Of a stretch of 64,000 nucleotides of DNA, positions 8,002 through 16,832 are shown one piece after another. Source of the DNA: Pseudomonas rhodesiae. GTDB lineage: Bacteria; Pseudomonadota; Gammaproteobacteria; Pseudomonadales; Pseudomonadaceae. The position numbers and the translations under genes were made by a program. Numbering within the stretch: position 1 is the stretch's first letter; each line of letters opens with the position of its first letter. Location: positions 186,001 through 250,000 of the forward strand of contig NZ_VFEU01000004.1 in NCBI RefSeq assembly GCF_007858255.1, written 5' to 3'. A model generated the notes under the pieces. The model saw nothing but the letters and a program-made list of their open reading frames with translations. It searched no databases and was not told the origin of the DNA.

Positions 8002-9606
8002 TCACATCTTGTTGAACAAGCTCAACTGCGAAATCTTCACAAAGGCCAGCTGCGAGGCTTGCAGCATGGTTTGTTGCAGCGACAGGTTGATTGCCGCCTC
8101 GCCCATGTCGATATTGGCCAAGTCGCTCATGGTGCTGGTGTTGGCAATGCCGATACTGGCATTTTCATCGGACTGGATCGTCAGGGCCTGGCCGCGCGCA
8201 CCGATGGAGCCGCGCACATTGACGATCTGGGACGTCGAGTTGGCCAGGTTGGCGATCGACGTATCCAGCACATCCTTCAGTTTAACGGTCGCTGCCGGGT
8301 TGCCGTCGGCCGGCAACTCCAGGGCTCGACGCAACTGACCCAAGGTATCCAGCGCATTCTGGGTCTTCTGGGTGTTGGCCCCGACGGAGAACTGATCACC
8401 CGGCTGCGGTGGCCCGGCACTCACATCGAAGGTCACGCCGGCCGCTGTCACCGTGGTACCGCCACCGGTATCACCGGTGGCAATGGTCTTGCTGTCGGTG
8501 GTGTACGGCTGGGCATAGACCTCATAGGCCGTGGCACTAGTGAACTTGATGATCGCGCCGCTGTTGGTCGGGAAGGTGCTGGCATAGTCCACCTGGCTTG
8601 ACACCTGAGCTCCCGTCAACTGCGCGCTTGAGGCGTTGCTCGGGGTACGCGAGACGCTGAACGTATCGGGCTTGGATTCCAGGCTGAAAGTACGGTCCTT
8701 GACCAGCGCATCGGACGGCGCGCCAGGCGCGACATCGTCGCCCAGCTTCAGGGTGATGTCGAACTTCACACCACGTAGCGCAATGCTGGAGCTGCCTTCC
8801 TTGGTGGCATCGAACGTGCCGTTGCCAGGGATCTCGGAGGTGATGTCGGTACCGTTCTTGTCCTCCACCTTATATTGCGTACTGCTGGTGAAGGTGAGCT
8901 TGTACGGCTGGCCGTCGGCAAATTTACCCGAATAGTCAGCGCTGGACGTGACCAGGCCGGCGGACAACGCCACCTTGTTGTCGTTGACGGTCGGCGGCAC
9001 TGTCTGCGGCACCGGCGCCAGCCACGGGGCCTGGGTGCGGCCCGAGTTGGCAGCACCTTCCAGTACGGTCTTGCCGGTATCGCCGGCATTGATTGTCAGC
9101 GTGTTGGAAACCTGCAGGCTCAGCGGCGTTTCATCACCCTGGTAGCTGTAGGTGCCATCGTTATTACGCGCATAAGGCGGGGTTTGGGTCTTGGAGCCCG
9201 AAAACAGATAGTTGCCCGAAGAGTCCTTGCTGTTGAGCAAACCCAGCACCTGATCCTCGATCGCGCCGACTTCGCTGGCGATCGAGCGCCGATCCGCATC
9301 GCTGATCGAACCACCGGCACGCAGCGCCAACTCGGTGGCGCGCTGCATGGCATCGCTGATTGCGGTCAGCACGCTCTCTTCGTTGGTCAGCTTGTCCTTC
9401 AGGCTGGTGATGTTGCCGTTGTACTGGGTCAGCATGTCCTTCTGCTGCTGAAGCATCAATAAACGTGCCGCCGCCACTGGATCATCCGCGGCGGTTTGCA
9501 CGCGCACGCCGCTGCTGGCCTGGTCTTGAGCTTTCACCACGCCCGAATAGTTGTTCGAGTACTTGGTGGAACTGGTCTCGAAATATTGCTGCGTAGAAAT
9601 GCGCAT
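8002..9606 (-). CDS. flgL: FlgL hook-filament junction protein (HAP3), enlarged
   Basis: 534-aa FlgL. The N-terminus MRISTQQYFETSSTKYSNNY, the segment SSGVRVQTAADDP and the C-terminus are conserved. FlgL sits between FlgK and the first flagellin subunits. It is much longer than the roughly 317-aa enteric protein. The extra mass lies at about residues 200-410 and contains two related modules: about 214-318 and about 330-408, each with a DYS/DYA..F start, an F-T-S-(S/A)-T-x-Y-(K/E)-V core and a GV-(K/T)-FD strand leading to an FSV end. This suggests an internal duplication of a surface domain. It lies 14 bp after flgK and is the last flg gene. Confidence 0.95.
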   Translation of the reverse strand: MRISTQQYFETSSTKYSNNYSGVVKAQDQASSGVRVQTAADDPVAAARLLMLQQQKDMLTQYNGNITSLKDKLTNEESVLTAISDAMQRATELALRAGGSISDADRRSIASEVGAIEDQVLGLLNSKDSSGNYLFSGSKTQTPPYARNNDGTYSYQGDETPLSLQVSNTLTINAGDTGKTVLEGAANSGRTQAPWLAPVPQTVPPTVNDNKVALSAGLVTSSADYSGKFADGQPYKLTFTSSTQYKVEDKNGTDITSEIPGNGTFDATKEGSSSIALRGVKFDITLKLGDDVAPGAPSDALVKDRTFSLESKPDTFSVSRTPSNASSAQLTGAQVSSQVDYASTFPTNSGAIIKFTSATAYEVYAQPYTTDSKTIATGDTGGGTTVTAAGVTFDVSAGPPQPGDQFSVGANTQKTQNALDTLGQLRRALELPADGNPAATVKLKDVLDTSIANLANSTSQIVNVRGSIGARGQALTIQSDENASIGIANTSTMSDLANIDMGEAAINLSLQQTMLQASQLAFVKISQLSLFNKM

Positions 9607-9620
9607 CGTCCCTGGCTCCC

Positions 9621-11669
9621 TTAAAGACTGTTAATCAGCGTGCTGAAGGTTTCTTGCGCAGCTTTGATGATCTGCGACGAGGCGGTGTAGTACTGCTGGA
9701 ACTTGATCATGTCACCCGCTTCCTCATCCAGGTTGACCTGGGACACCGAGTTACGCGCGTTCTTATTGGCGCTCAACAGCGCGCCAGTGGCAGTGGTATC
9801 GGTGCCGGCCGCGGCGGCCTTGGCACCGACGGTCGATACCAGTTTGCTGTTGGCGCCCACCAGGCTGGTGCCGCCCGTGCCATCGGCCGCCGTGCCAATG
9901 GTCGCCTTGGTTTGCAGATTCAATAGCTGCAGAGCATTGCGGTTGTCGGACTTTCCGCCGGCATTGAACGAGAAAGAGGTGCTGTCACCATCAGCTGGCA
10001 CACCACCCACCGTGGTGTCGAAGCTGAAACTGGTGGCCGGCACCACCAAGGCACCGCTGGCATCGCGCATCGGCACGTTAATGGTGACCTTGTTGCCCTG
10101 CCCCGGGACGATGGTGCCGGTGCCGATCGGGTTGCCCTGGGAATCATTGAGCGTATACGGCTGGGTGCCATCTGCCGCGGGCTTGCCGAACACCATCTTC
10201 ACTGGCATCGAGTTTTCAATCCCGACGCGCAACTGAGCGGTGGCGGCGCCGCCCTGAATATCCAAAGGTACGGTAAGCGCCGGCGGCGTGAAGTTGCCGG
10301 TGCCCTGGTTGGTCTTGCTGGCTTCACCCAACAGCGGCGCTGCAAAGGCGAGCTTGGTGGGGTCGGTGAGGACCGTACCGATTTCCTTGGCACCGTTGGC
10401 AGTGGGGCTGACCTTGAAACTGTCACCGGCCTGGACCGCACCGCTTTTGACCGCCAGGGTGAACCCGTCGATGACCGGCGGCGGCGTGGCGCTGAGGTCG
10501 TAAACCCCCATGGCCTTGCCGTCGGAACGCAGCACGGTCGCCTTGGTGAGATCGGTGCTGTCGTTGAAAGAAACCTTGTAATCGTAATTGGTCAGCTTGC
10601 TGGTGTCTTTGATCGTTACGCCCAAGGCACCATCCCCGAGGTTGCCTTGTGCAGCCTGGCTGCGCAGGGCAACGGCCGAGGCACTGTTGATGTCCGTGAA
10701 CAACGAAGAACCGAACTCGCCGTTGAGGTCCAGGCCCTGACCCAATTGGCTGTTGACCACATCAGCCGTCGCCACGGCAATGCGCCCCAGGTCATTGATC
10801 GCCGGGATCAGCGCGTCGCTGCGATAACGCAACAGGCCACCGATGCTGCCGCCGCTGATCACATTCCCCAGGTCGAGCTTGGTGCCGCCGGGGGCATTCA
10901 GCTCAATGGTGTACTGGCTGGTGTCGCCTTTGCTCGGCACGGCGGAAATGGTGCTGAACTGATCACCCAGCACCAAGGACTGGCCACTGCCGGTGCTGAC
11001 ACTGAACACGCCATTCTTTTCCACCGCGGTCACGCCGATCAGCTCATTGAGCGAACGCACAGCCTCGGCGCGCGAATCAAGCAGGTTGGCCGGAGTGGTA
11101 TTGGTCGAACCCTGCACCTGATTGATCTGCTTGTTGAGCGAAGCAATCGACGCTGTCAGTTGGTTGACCTGATCGCTCATCGAGCTCAACTGGCCATTGA
11201 TGGTTTCTTTCTGCTGGCTCAACTGCGAGGAAATCGCGTTGAAGCGGTTACTCAACGTCTGAGCATTGGTGACCATCACTTGGCGCGCAGTCACGTCGCT
11301 CGGGTTGCTCGCCGCCGTCTGCACCGCCGCAAAAAACGAACTGAGCACTGCGGACATGCCCGTGGTCTTGTCCGACAAGGTCTTATCGACGGCACTGACC
11401 TGATCCTGATAAGCCTTGGCGTCGGCATTCAGCGCAGTGCTGTTCTGATAAGCCGTGTCGAGGAATTCGTTGTACACCCGGCGCACATCGGCCAGGGTCG
11501 TGCCGCTGCCGATGTACACGCCGCCAAACTGGTTCACGGCATTCGCGGTTTGCGTGGTCTGCTGACGCGAATAACCCGCGGTATTGGCGTTGGCGATGTT
11601 GTTACTCAAGACCGACAACGATCCTTGAGCGGCGTTAAGCCCCGACATCCCTATATTGAGCAAACTCAT
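9621..11669 (-). CDS. flgK: FlgK hook-filament junction protein (HAP1)
   Basis: 682-aa FlgK. The N-terminus MSLLNIGMSGLNAAQGSL with SNNIANANTAGYSRQ is the flagellar rod/hook N-terminal motif, and the C-terminal end (FQQYYTASSQIIKAAQETFSTL) is the matching D0 helix. FlgK polymerises on the hook before FlgL. The middle, about residues 330-600, is an expanded variable region containing a GDSFKV-ended module similar to those in the neighbouring FlgL. Typical length in enterics is about 547 aa, so this is a long form. Transcribed with flgJ upstream (13 bp gap) and flgL downstream. Confidence 0.96.
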   Translation of the reverse strand: MSLLNIGMSGLNAAQGSLSVLSNNIANANTAGYSRQQTTQTANAVNQFGGVYIGSGTTLADVRRVYNEFLDTAYQNSTALNADAKAYQDQVSAVDKTLSDKTTGMSAVLSSFFAAVQTAASNPSDVTARQVMVTNAQTLSNRFNAISSQLSQQKETINGQLSSMSDQVNQLTASIASLNKQINQVQGSTNTTPANLLDSRAEAVRSLNELIGVTAVEKNGVFSVSTGSGQSLVLGDQFSTISAVPSKGDTSQYTIELNAPGGTKLDLGNVISGGSIGGLLRYRSDALIPAINDLGRIAVATADVVNSQLGQGLDLNGEFGSSLFTDINSASAVALRSQAAQGNLGDGALGVTIKDTSKLTNYDYKVSFNDSTDLTKATVLRSDGKAMGVYDLSATPPPVIDGFTLAVKSGAVQAGDSFKVSPTANGAKEIGTVLTDPTKLAFAAPLLGEASKTNQGTGNFTPPALTVPLDIQGGAATAQLRVGIENSMPVKMVFGKPAADGTQPYTLNDSQGNPIGTGTIVPGQGNKVTINVPMRDASGALVVPATSFSFDTTVGGVPADGDSTSFSFNAGGKSDNRNALQLLNLQTKATIGTAADGTGGTSLVGANSKLVSTVGAKAAAAGTDTTATGALLSANKNARNSVSQVNLDEEAGDMIKFQQYYTASSQIIKAAQETFSTLINSL

Positions 11670-11682
11670 GGTGGTTCAGACC

Positions 11683-12948
11683 TTATAAAAGAGTGGTCGC
11701 GCCCGCGGCGGCATAGTTCTGGTAACTGCTCATCGAATTGGCGATCTGCGAGATCTTGTTGGCGTAGTTCGGGTCGGTGGCGTAACCGGCTTTTTGCAAC
11801 TCGCGTACAAAGCGTTCTGGGTTATCGGCCGATTTCACCACGTCTTTATAGCGATCGTTGCTTTGCAGCAACGTCACCAAGTCGTGGAAGCTGTCCTGGT
11901 AAGAGTCGTAGGAACGGAACTGCGCCGTCTCCTTGACCATCGCCCCGTCGCGGAACTCGCTGGTGATCGCGCGGGCCTGGCCGCCCTGCCAGCTCTTGCC
12001 AGCCTTGATGCCGAACAGGTTGTGGCTGCTGCTGCCGTCTTCGGCGCGCATCACCGATTTGCCCCAACCGGTTTCCAACGCGGCCTGGGCCACCAGGTAC
12101 TTCGGATCGATGCCGATACGCTTGGCGGCCGCTTCGGCCATCGGCAGCATGGTGGCGACAAATTCGTCCTGGGAGCTGAAGGCTTTCTTGGCCGGCGCCA
12201 ATGGTGGCTGGGCCACGGCGCGGCCATAGACCTGCATGCTGCCGTTGGCCGCGGCAACACTGCGTGCGCCGCTGTTGATCACGTTGTCTTGCAGGGCGCT
12301 GTTGCGCAGCGGCGCGGCCTTGGCCTCGGTGGCGACCTGGGTGCTCGGCACGATGCCGGCCAGCAGGCGATCGGTCAGCTTGCTCGGCAAGGCGATACGG
12401 CGCTGGTTCATCAGCTCCATGTCGTTGCTGTGGGTAGCGGCGGCGCCGGCTTGAGGCTCGGCGACACGGAACGCCCACAACGGACGCTGACCATTGGAGC
12501 GCCCCAACGGGCCATCGGCCTGGGTGCCGGCGGCGATCTCGGTCGGCACATCGACTTTCTTGACCGCCTCGGCCGCTGCAGGCCCCTGCAAGGTGGCCGC
12601 CTGGGCGTCCACCGGTTTGTTCTTCTGCATCTGGCGCATCAGCACGTCGGCCAGGCCGATGCCGCCGCCCTCGCGGGACAGCGAGACCGCCAATTGCTGG
12701 TCGTACATTTCCTGGTACTGCTTGGCCGCCGGGGTGTTCATCGGGTTATCTTTGCCCAGCGCCTCGGTGGCCGAACGCATGGACTTGAGCATCTCGCTCA
12801 AAAACAGCGACTCAAACTCCTGCGCCACTTTGCGCATGTTGCCTTCGCTGTTTTTGTCAGCACCGACCTTGAGCTGGTTAAGCCGGTTCAAGTCGGAGTA
12901 AGACCCCGAGTCCGCCGAACTGACAATGCCGCTTTTGTGCATATCCAT
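11683..12948 (-). CDS. flgJ: FlgJ rod-cap protein with peptidoglycan hydrolase domain
   Basis: 421-aa dual-domain FlgJ. The N-terminal rod-binding domain has VAQEFESLFLSEMLKSMR and the SREGGGIGLADVLMRQM end. A linker rich in alanine, glutamine and proline (about 115-255) joins it to a C-terminal GH73-type glucosaminidase with the catalytic-Glu motif AQAALETGWGKS near residue 292. In the periplasm it caps the growing rod and opens the peptidoglycan layer. I prefer ATG 12948, eight bases after GAGG; an in-frame ATG at 12954 is too close to that site, and ATG 12942 is also possible. It follows flgI by about 10 bp. Confidence 0.93.
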   Translation of the reverse strand: MDMHKSGIVSSADSGSYSDLNRLNQLKVGADKNSEGNMRKVAQEFESLFLSEMLKSMRSATEALGKDNPMNTPAAKQYQEMYDQQLAVSLSREGGGIGLADVLMRQMQKNKPVDAQAATLQGPAAAEAVKKVDVPTEIAAGTQADGPLGRSNGQRPLWAFRVAEPQAGAAATHSNDMELMNQRRIALPSKLTDRLLAGIVPSTQVATEAKAAPLRNSALQDNVINSGARSVAAANGSMQVYGRAVAQPPLAPAKKAFSSQDEFVATMLPMAEAAAKRIGIDPKYLVAQAALETGWGKSVMRAEDGSSSHNLFGIKAGKSWQGGQARAITSEFRDGAMVKETAQFRSYDSYQDSFHDLVTLLQSNDRYKDVVKSADNPERFVRELQKAGYATDPNYANKISQIANSMSSYQNYAAAGATTLL

Positions 12949-12958
12949 GGCCATGGCC

Positions 12959-14074
12959 TCAGATCACGATCAGGTCGGCTTGCAAGGCGCCGGCCTGTTT
13001 CAATGCTTCAAGGATCGCCATCAAGTCGCCGGGCGCCGCGCCCACCTGGTTCACCGCGCGGACAATCTCGTCCAAGGTGGTGCCGGGGCCGAATTTGAAC
13101 ATCGGCTTGGCTTCTTGCTGAGCGTTAACCCGCGAGCGTGGCACCACTGCGGTCTGGCCGTTGGACAACGGCCCAGGCTGGCTGACGATCGGGTCTTCGG
13201 TAATGGTCACCGTCAGGCTGCCGTGGGTCACCGCCGCCGGCGAGACTTTGACGTTCTGGCCGATCACGATGGTACCGGTGCGCGAGTTGATGATGACTTT
13301 GGCCACTGCCTGGCCCGGGTCGACTTCCAGGTTTTCCAGGATCGACAGGTAATCGACGCGCTGGCTGGGGTCCAGCGGCGCGGTCACACGGATCGAACCG
13401 CCGTCGATAGCCTGGGCCACGCCTGGGCCGAGCATGTCGTTGACCTTGTCGACCACGCGCTTGGCGGTGGTGAAGTCCGAGCGATTGAGGTTCAAGGTCA
13501 GGCTGTTGCCCTGGTTGAAACCGCTGGGCACGGTGCGTTCCACCGTGGCCCCGCCAGGGATGCGACCGGCCGACGGCACGTTGACGGTGATCTTGGAACC
13601 GTCGCGACCTTCGGCGTCGAACCCGCCCACCACCAGGTTGCCCTGGGCAATGGCGTAAACGTTACCGTCGATACCCTTGAGGGGCGTCATCAGCAAGGTA
13701 CCGCCGCGCAGGCTTTTGGAGTTACCGATGGACGACACGGTGATGTCCACCACCTGACCCGGCTTGGAGAACGCCGGCAAATCAGCACTGATCGACACCG
13801 CCGCGACGTTTTTAAGCTGCACGTTGCCCGACCCCGGCGGCACTTTGATGCCGAACTGCGAGAGCATGTTGTTGAAGGTTTGCAGGGTGAACGGGGTCTG
13901 GGTGGTCTGGTCACCCGTACCGTTGAGCCCCACCACCAGGCCATAGCCGATCAACTGGTTGGAGCGCACGCCGGAAATGCTGGCGATGTCCTTCAAGCGT
14001 TCGGCCTGGACGACGGCGCTCAAGGAAAGCAACAGGGCCGCCGCCATCAGCTGTTTGAGTTTCAAAGTGGCCAC
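12959..14074 (-). CDS. flgI: FlgI flagellar P-ring protein
   Basis: 371-aa P-ring protein with a cleavable signal peptide (hydrophobic core [12 protein letters not shown], likely cleavage after VQA). The mature start [20 protein letters not shown] and the segment [14 protein letters not shown] are diagnostic. FlgI assembles around the rod in the peptidoglycan layer. The start is a GTG that directly follows the flgH stop codon; no clear ribosome site is visible, so translation is probably coupled to flgH, and a TTG three codons later is an alternative. Confidence 0.94.
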   Translation of the reverse strand: MATLKLKQLMAAALLLSLSAVVQAERLKDIASISGVRSNQLIGYGLVVGLNGTGDQTTQTPFTLQTFNNMLSQFGIKVPPGSGNVQLKNVAAVSISADLPAFSKPGQVVDITVSSIGNSKSLRGGTLLMTPLKGIDGNVYAIAQGNLVVGGFDAEGRDGSKITVNVPSAGRIPGGATVERTVPSGFNQGNSLTLNLNRSDFTTAKRVVDKVNDMLGPGVAQAIDGGSIRVTAPLDPSQRVDYLSILENLEVDPGQAVAKVIINSRTGTIVIGQNVKVSPAAVTHGSLTVTITEDPIVSQPGPLSNGQTAVVPRSRVNAQQEAKPMFKFGPGTTLDEIVRAVNQVGAAPGDLMAILEALKQAGALQADLIVI

Positions 14075-14770
14075 CTAGAAAGGGAACAGCGGGCTGAGGA
14101 AGAAACGGTCGAACCAACCCGGCTGGCTAGCATCGGCAAACGAACCCGTCCCCGAGTAAGTAATGCGTGCATCGGCGATTCGCGTCGACGAAACAGTGTT
14201 GTCGGTAGAGATATCGTCGGCGCGCACCATGCCGGCAATTCGCACCAGCTCGTCGCCAGTGTTGAGGGTCATCCACTTCTCACCGCGCACGGCGATGATG
14301 CCGTTGGGCAATACATCGGCCACGGTCACGGTGATCGAACCGGTCAGGCTGTTGCCCTGCCCCGCCGCACTTTTGCCACTGGTCGCACGGTCGCCGCTAT
14401 AGCCAGCGTTGAGGCTCAAATCGCCGTCACCCAACGGGTTGTTGGTGTTAGGTACGGCACCGAACAACGAGGTCAGGCCAATGCCTGCCTTGCTGGTCTT
14501 GCCGACCTGGGAGTTGGCGTTCTTGCTGGCCTGGGTCTTCTCGTTCAGGGTGATGGTGATGATGTCACCGACCCGGAAGGCCTTGCGGTCGCTGTATAGG
14601 TTCTGTTCGAAGCCGGCCTGGTAGATCGAGCCATTGTTGGCCGCCGCCGGCAGCGGCGTGCGTGGCAACACCGGCGCGTAGTACGGGTCATTGGGTTTTG
14701 GCGTCGGGGCGACACAGCCCGCGAGCACGGCAATCCCACTCAATGCCAGAACGGAAACATAGCGATTCAT
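14075..14770 (-). CDS. flgH: FlgH flagellar L-ring lipoprotein
   Basis: 231-aa lipoprotein. The signal sequence ends with lipobox LAGC, modified Cys19. The conserved core [21 protein letters not shown] and the C-terminal FFLSPLFPF are typical. It forms the outer-membrane L ring that lets the rod pass. Its stop codon abuts the flgI start, and flgG ends 52 bp upstream. Confidence 0.95.
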   Translation of the reverse strand: MNRYVSVLALSGIAVLAGCVAPTPKPNDPYYAPVLPRTPLPAAANNGSIYQAGFEQNLYSDRKAFRVGDIITITLNEKTQASKNANSQVGKTSKAGIGLTSLFGAVPNTNNPLGDGDLSLNAGYSGDRATSGKSAAGQGNSLTGSITVTVADVLPNGIIAVRGEKWMTLNTGDELVRIAGMVRADDISTDNTVSSTRIADARITYSGTGSFADASQPGWFDRFFLSPLFPF

Positions 14771-14822
14771 GACCCTTACCTCACGGTGTTGCAGACGCTT
14801 TCAGGGCGCCCCATAGACTTGA

Positions 14823-15608
14823 TTACAGATTCTGCGTTACGAACGAGAGCATCTGGTCGGCGGTGGAGATCACCTTGGAGTTCATCTCGTAAGCGCGCTG
14901 AGTGGTGATCATGTTGACCATCTCTTCCACGGTGCTGACGTTGGAGGTTTCCAGGGTGCTTTGCAGCGTGGTGCCGAAACCGTTCAGACCAGGGGTGCCG
15001 ATCTGTGGCGCGCCGCTGGAGGCGGTTTCCAGGAACAGGTTGTTGCCCATGGCCTGCAAGCCGGCCGGGTTGATGAAGTCGGCGGTCTGCAGGTTGCCGA
15101 TCACTTGCGAGGCGGGGTTGCCGGCCACGGTGATGGACACGGTGCCGTCGTTGCCGACGGTGAAGGTCTTGGCATCGGCCGGCACTACAATCGCCGGTTC
15201 CAGGGCAAAACCGTTGGCGGTGACGATCTGGCCGTTGGAGTCCAGGTGGAATGTACCGTCGCGGGTGTAGGACGTAGTGCCGTCCGGTTGCAGGATCTGG
15301 AAGAAGCCACGGCCGTTGATGGCCATGTCCAGCGGCTGACCGGTTTGTTGCAGGTTACCGGCGCTGAAGTTCTTCTGGGTGCCGACGATCTGCACACCGG
15401 TACCCAATTGCAGGCCCGACGGCAGTTCGCTGTCCTGGGTCGACTGAGCGCCCGGCTGCTTCTTGATCTGATAGAGCAAGTCCTGGAACTCGGCGCGGTC
15501 ACGTTTGAAACCCGTGGTCGATACGTTGGCCAAGTTGTTGGAAATGGTGGTCAGGTTGGTGTCCTGGGCGGACAGACCGGTTTTGGCAACCCATAGAGCC
15601 GGAAGCAT
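14823..15608 (-). CDS. flgG: FlgG distal rod protein
   Basis: 261-aa rod protein, exactly the family length. It has the N-terminal motif LTTISNNLANVSTTGFKRDR and the C-terminal EEMVNMITTQRAYEMNSKVI motif of rod and hook proteins. Exported through the flagellar type III system to form the distal rod that passes through the P and L rings. The flgF-flgG gap is 68 bp. Confidence 0.96.
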   Translation of the reverse strand: MLPALWVAKTGLSAQDTNLTTISNNLANVSTTGFKRDRAEFQDLLYQIKKQPGAQSTQDSELPSGLQLGTGVQIVGTQKNFSAGNLQQTGQPLDMAINGRGFFQILQPDGTTSYTRDGTFHLDSNGQIVTANGFALEPAIVVPADAKTFTVGNDGTVSITVAGNPASQVIGNLQTADFINPAGLQAMGNNLFLETASSGAPQIGTPGLNGFGTTLQSTLETSNVSTVEEMVNMITTQRAYEMNSKVISTADQMLSFVTQNL

Positions 15609-15676
15609 GCTGTTCTCCTTCGTGCGCCTGTTTGTTGGCGCTGCGCTGCAAAATTAGTGGTTCAGTGAAACCGCGA

Positions 15677-16417
15677 TCAGCTCATCTGCATGACGCGTGT
15701 CATGGCCTGGTCGTCTTCCTTGGCGCTGTTCATCATTTTGATGTGCAGCTCGAACTGCTTGGAAAGCGCCAGCACCGCCGTCATTTCTTCCACGGCATTG
15801 ACGTTGCTCGCCTGCAGGAACCCTGAGGTCAGCCTGACGCCTGCGTCGGCCTGAGCCGGCTGGCCATCCTTGGTGTGGATGGTGCCATCCAGGCCCTTAT
15901 TCATGTTCTTCAGGTCCGGCTGAACCAGCTTGATGCGGTCCACTTCGGCCATCACCCGTGGGCCTTCGCCCATGGCACGGATGCTGATGGTGCCGTCGGC
16001 ACCCACTTCGATCTTCTGCTGCGGCGGCACCGCGATAGGGCCGCCGTTGCCCATGATCGGCATGCCGTTGCCGGCACGCAGCACGCCCAGGGCGTCCACG
16101 TTCATGCTGGCGCTGCGCACGTAGGCTTCGCCGCCATCCGGGGTTTGCACGGCCAGCCAGCCGTCGCCATTGACGGCCACGTCCAGGTCGCGACCGGTTT
16201 CGATCATCGCGCCAGGCGTGAAGTCGGTGGCGGGACGCTCAGTCATGGCGAAGGCCCGCGCCGGAAAGCTGTCACCGAACACTGGCATCGAACGCGCCTG
16301 CTCCAGGTCGCGTTGGAAACCGTTGGTGGAAATGTTCGCCAGGTTGTTGGCATGGGCCTTCTGCGCCAGCGCATTCTGGCTGGCGCCGGTCATTGCCACA
16401 TAAAGGTACTTGTCCAC
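15677..16417 (-). CDS. flgF: FlgF proximal rod protein
   Basis: 246-aa proximal rod protein. N-terminal KAHANNLANISTNGFQRDLE and C-terminal FLQASNVNAVEEMTAVLALSK match the family. The start is GTG 16417 preceded by AGAGGAAAG; the reading MDKYLYVAMTG is the standard FlgF beginning. First gene of the flgFGHIJKL transcript, with a sigma54-type promoter 58 bp upstream. Confidence 0.95.
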   Translation of the reverse strand: MDKYLYVAMTGASQNALAQKAHANNLANISTNGFQRDLEQARSMPVFGDSFPARAFAMTERPATDFTPGAMIETGRDLDVAVNGDGWLAVQTPDGGEAYVRSASMNVDALGVLRAGNGMPIMGNGGPIAVPPQQKIEVGADGTISIRAMGEGPRVMAEVDRIKLVQPDLKNMNKGLDGTIHTKDGQPAQADAGVRLTSGFLQASNVNAVEEMTAVLALSKQFELHIKMMNSAKEDDQAMTRVMQMS

Positions 16418-16474
16418 GCTCTTTCCTCTTTATGACGGACGCTTGCCGCCCACCGCTGTACTGCTGAGGCTTAA

Positions 16475-16490
16475 GCAATTAGCGAACCAA
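16475..16490 (-). promoter_or_regulatory. sigma54-type promoter of flgFGHIJKL
   Basis: The minus strand reads TTGG-TTCGCTAATT-GC: GG, ten bases, GC, with TTGC at -12. This fits the RpoN consensus. It lies 58 bases before the flgF start codon. In P. aeruginosa this operon is RpoN-dependent, through FleR or FleQ. Confidence 0.8.
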
Positions 16491-16704
16491 CTTTCAAAAA
16501 GTCAGGAAAGTCCAGGCGGGACGGGGGTTTGCGAGCTGCCTTCACATTTTTCAAAAGAGGAGAGAGTCGAAAAAACGGCGGACTACTGCCGCTTACGGCA
16601 AGGGCCGTCTTACGGGTGACAGAGAACCCATCCGGGAGCGGGCAAGCCCTAATGCCAGTCAGTTCAGGACTCAGTTGATCCAGCCTAGGCAATGACTATC
16701 AAAA

Positions 16705-16807
16705 GTGGGAGGGGGCTTGCCCCCGATAGCGATGCGTCAGTGACAGTTGGGCTGACTGCCCTACTGCCATCGGGGGCAAGTCGAATTGTCGCACCGCCCC
16801 TCCCATA
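16705..16807. repeat. REP element pair between phhR and flgF
   Basis: A REP hairpin (GTGGGAGGGGGC followed by TTGCCCCCGAT) occupies 16705-16727. An inverted, partly diverged partner starts at 16769 (ATCGGGGGCAAG) and then continues with a different arm ending CCCCTCCCA near 16807. The first half is the same family as the repeats near 21.1, 49.4 and 53.1 kb. The partner looks like a hybrid of two REP families. It occupies the gap between phhR and flgF. Confidence 0.8.
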
Positions 16808-16832
16808 TTTTTGCCACCGTTGTGTCAGTTGA

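Noticed and set aside
12926..14599. 557-codon plus-strand frame opposite flgI and flgH
   Set aside because: Antisense to conserved ring genes; His/Arg/Gly-rich with no family resemblance.
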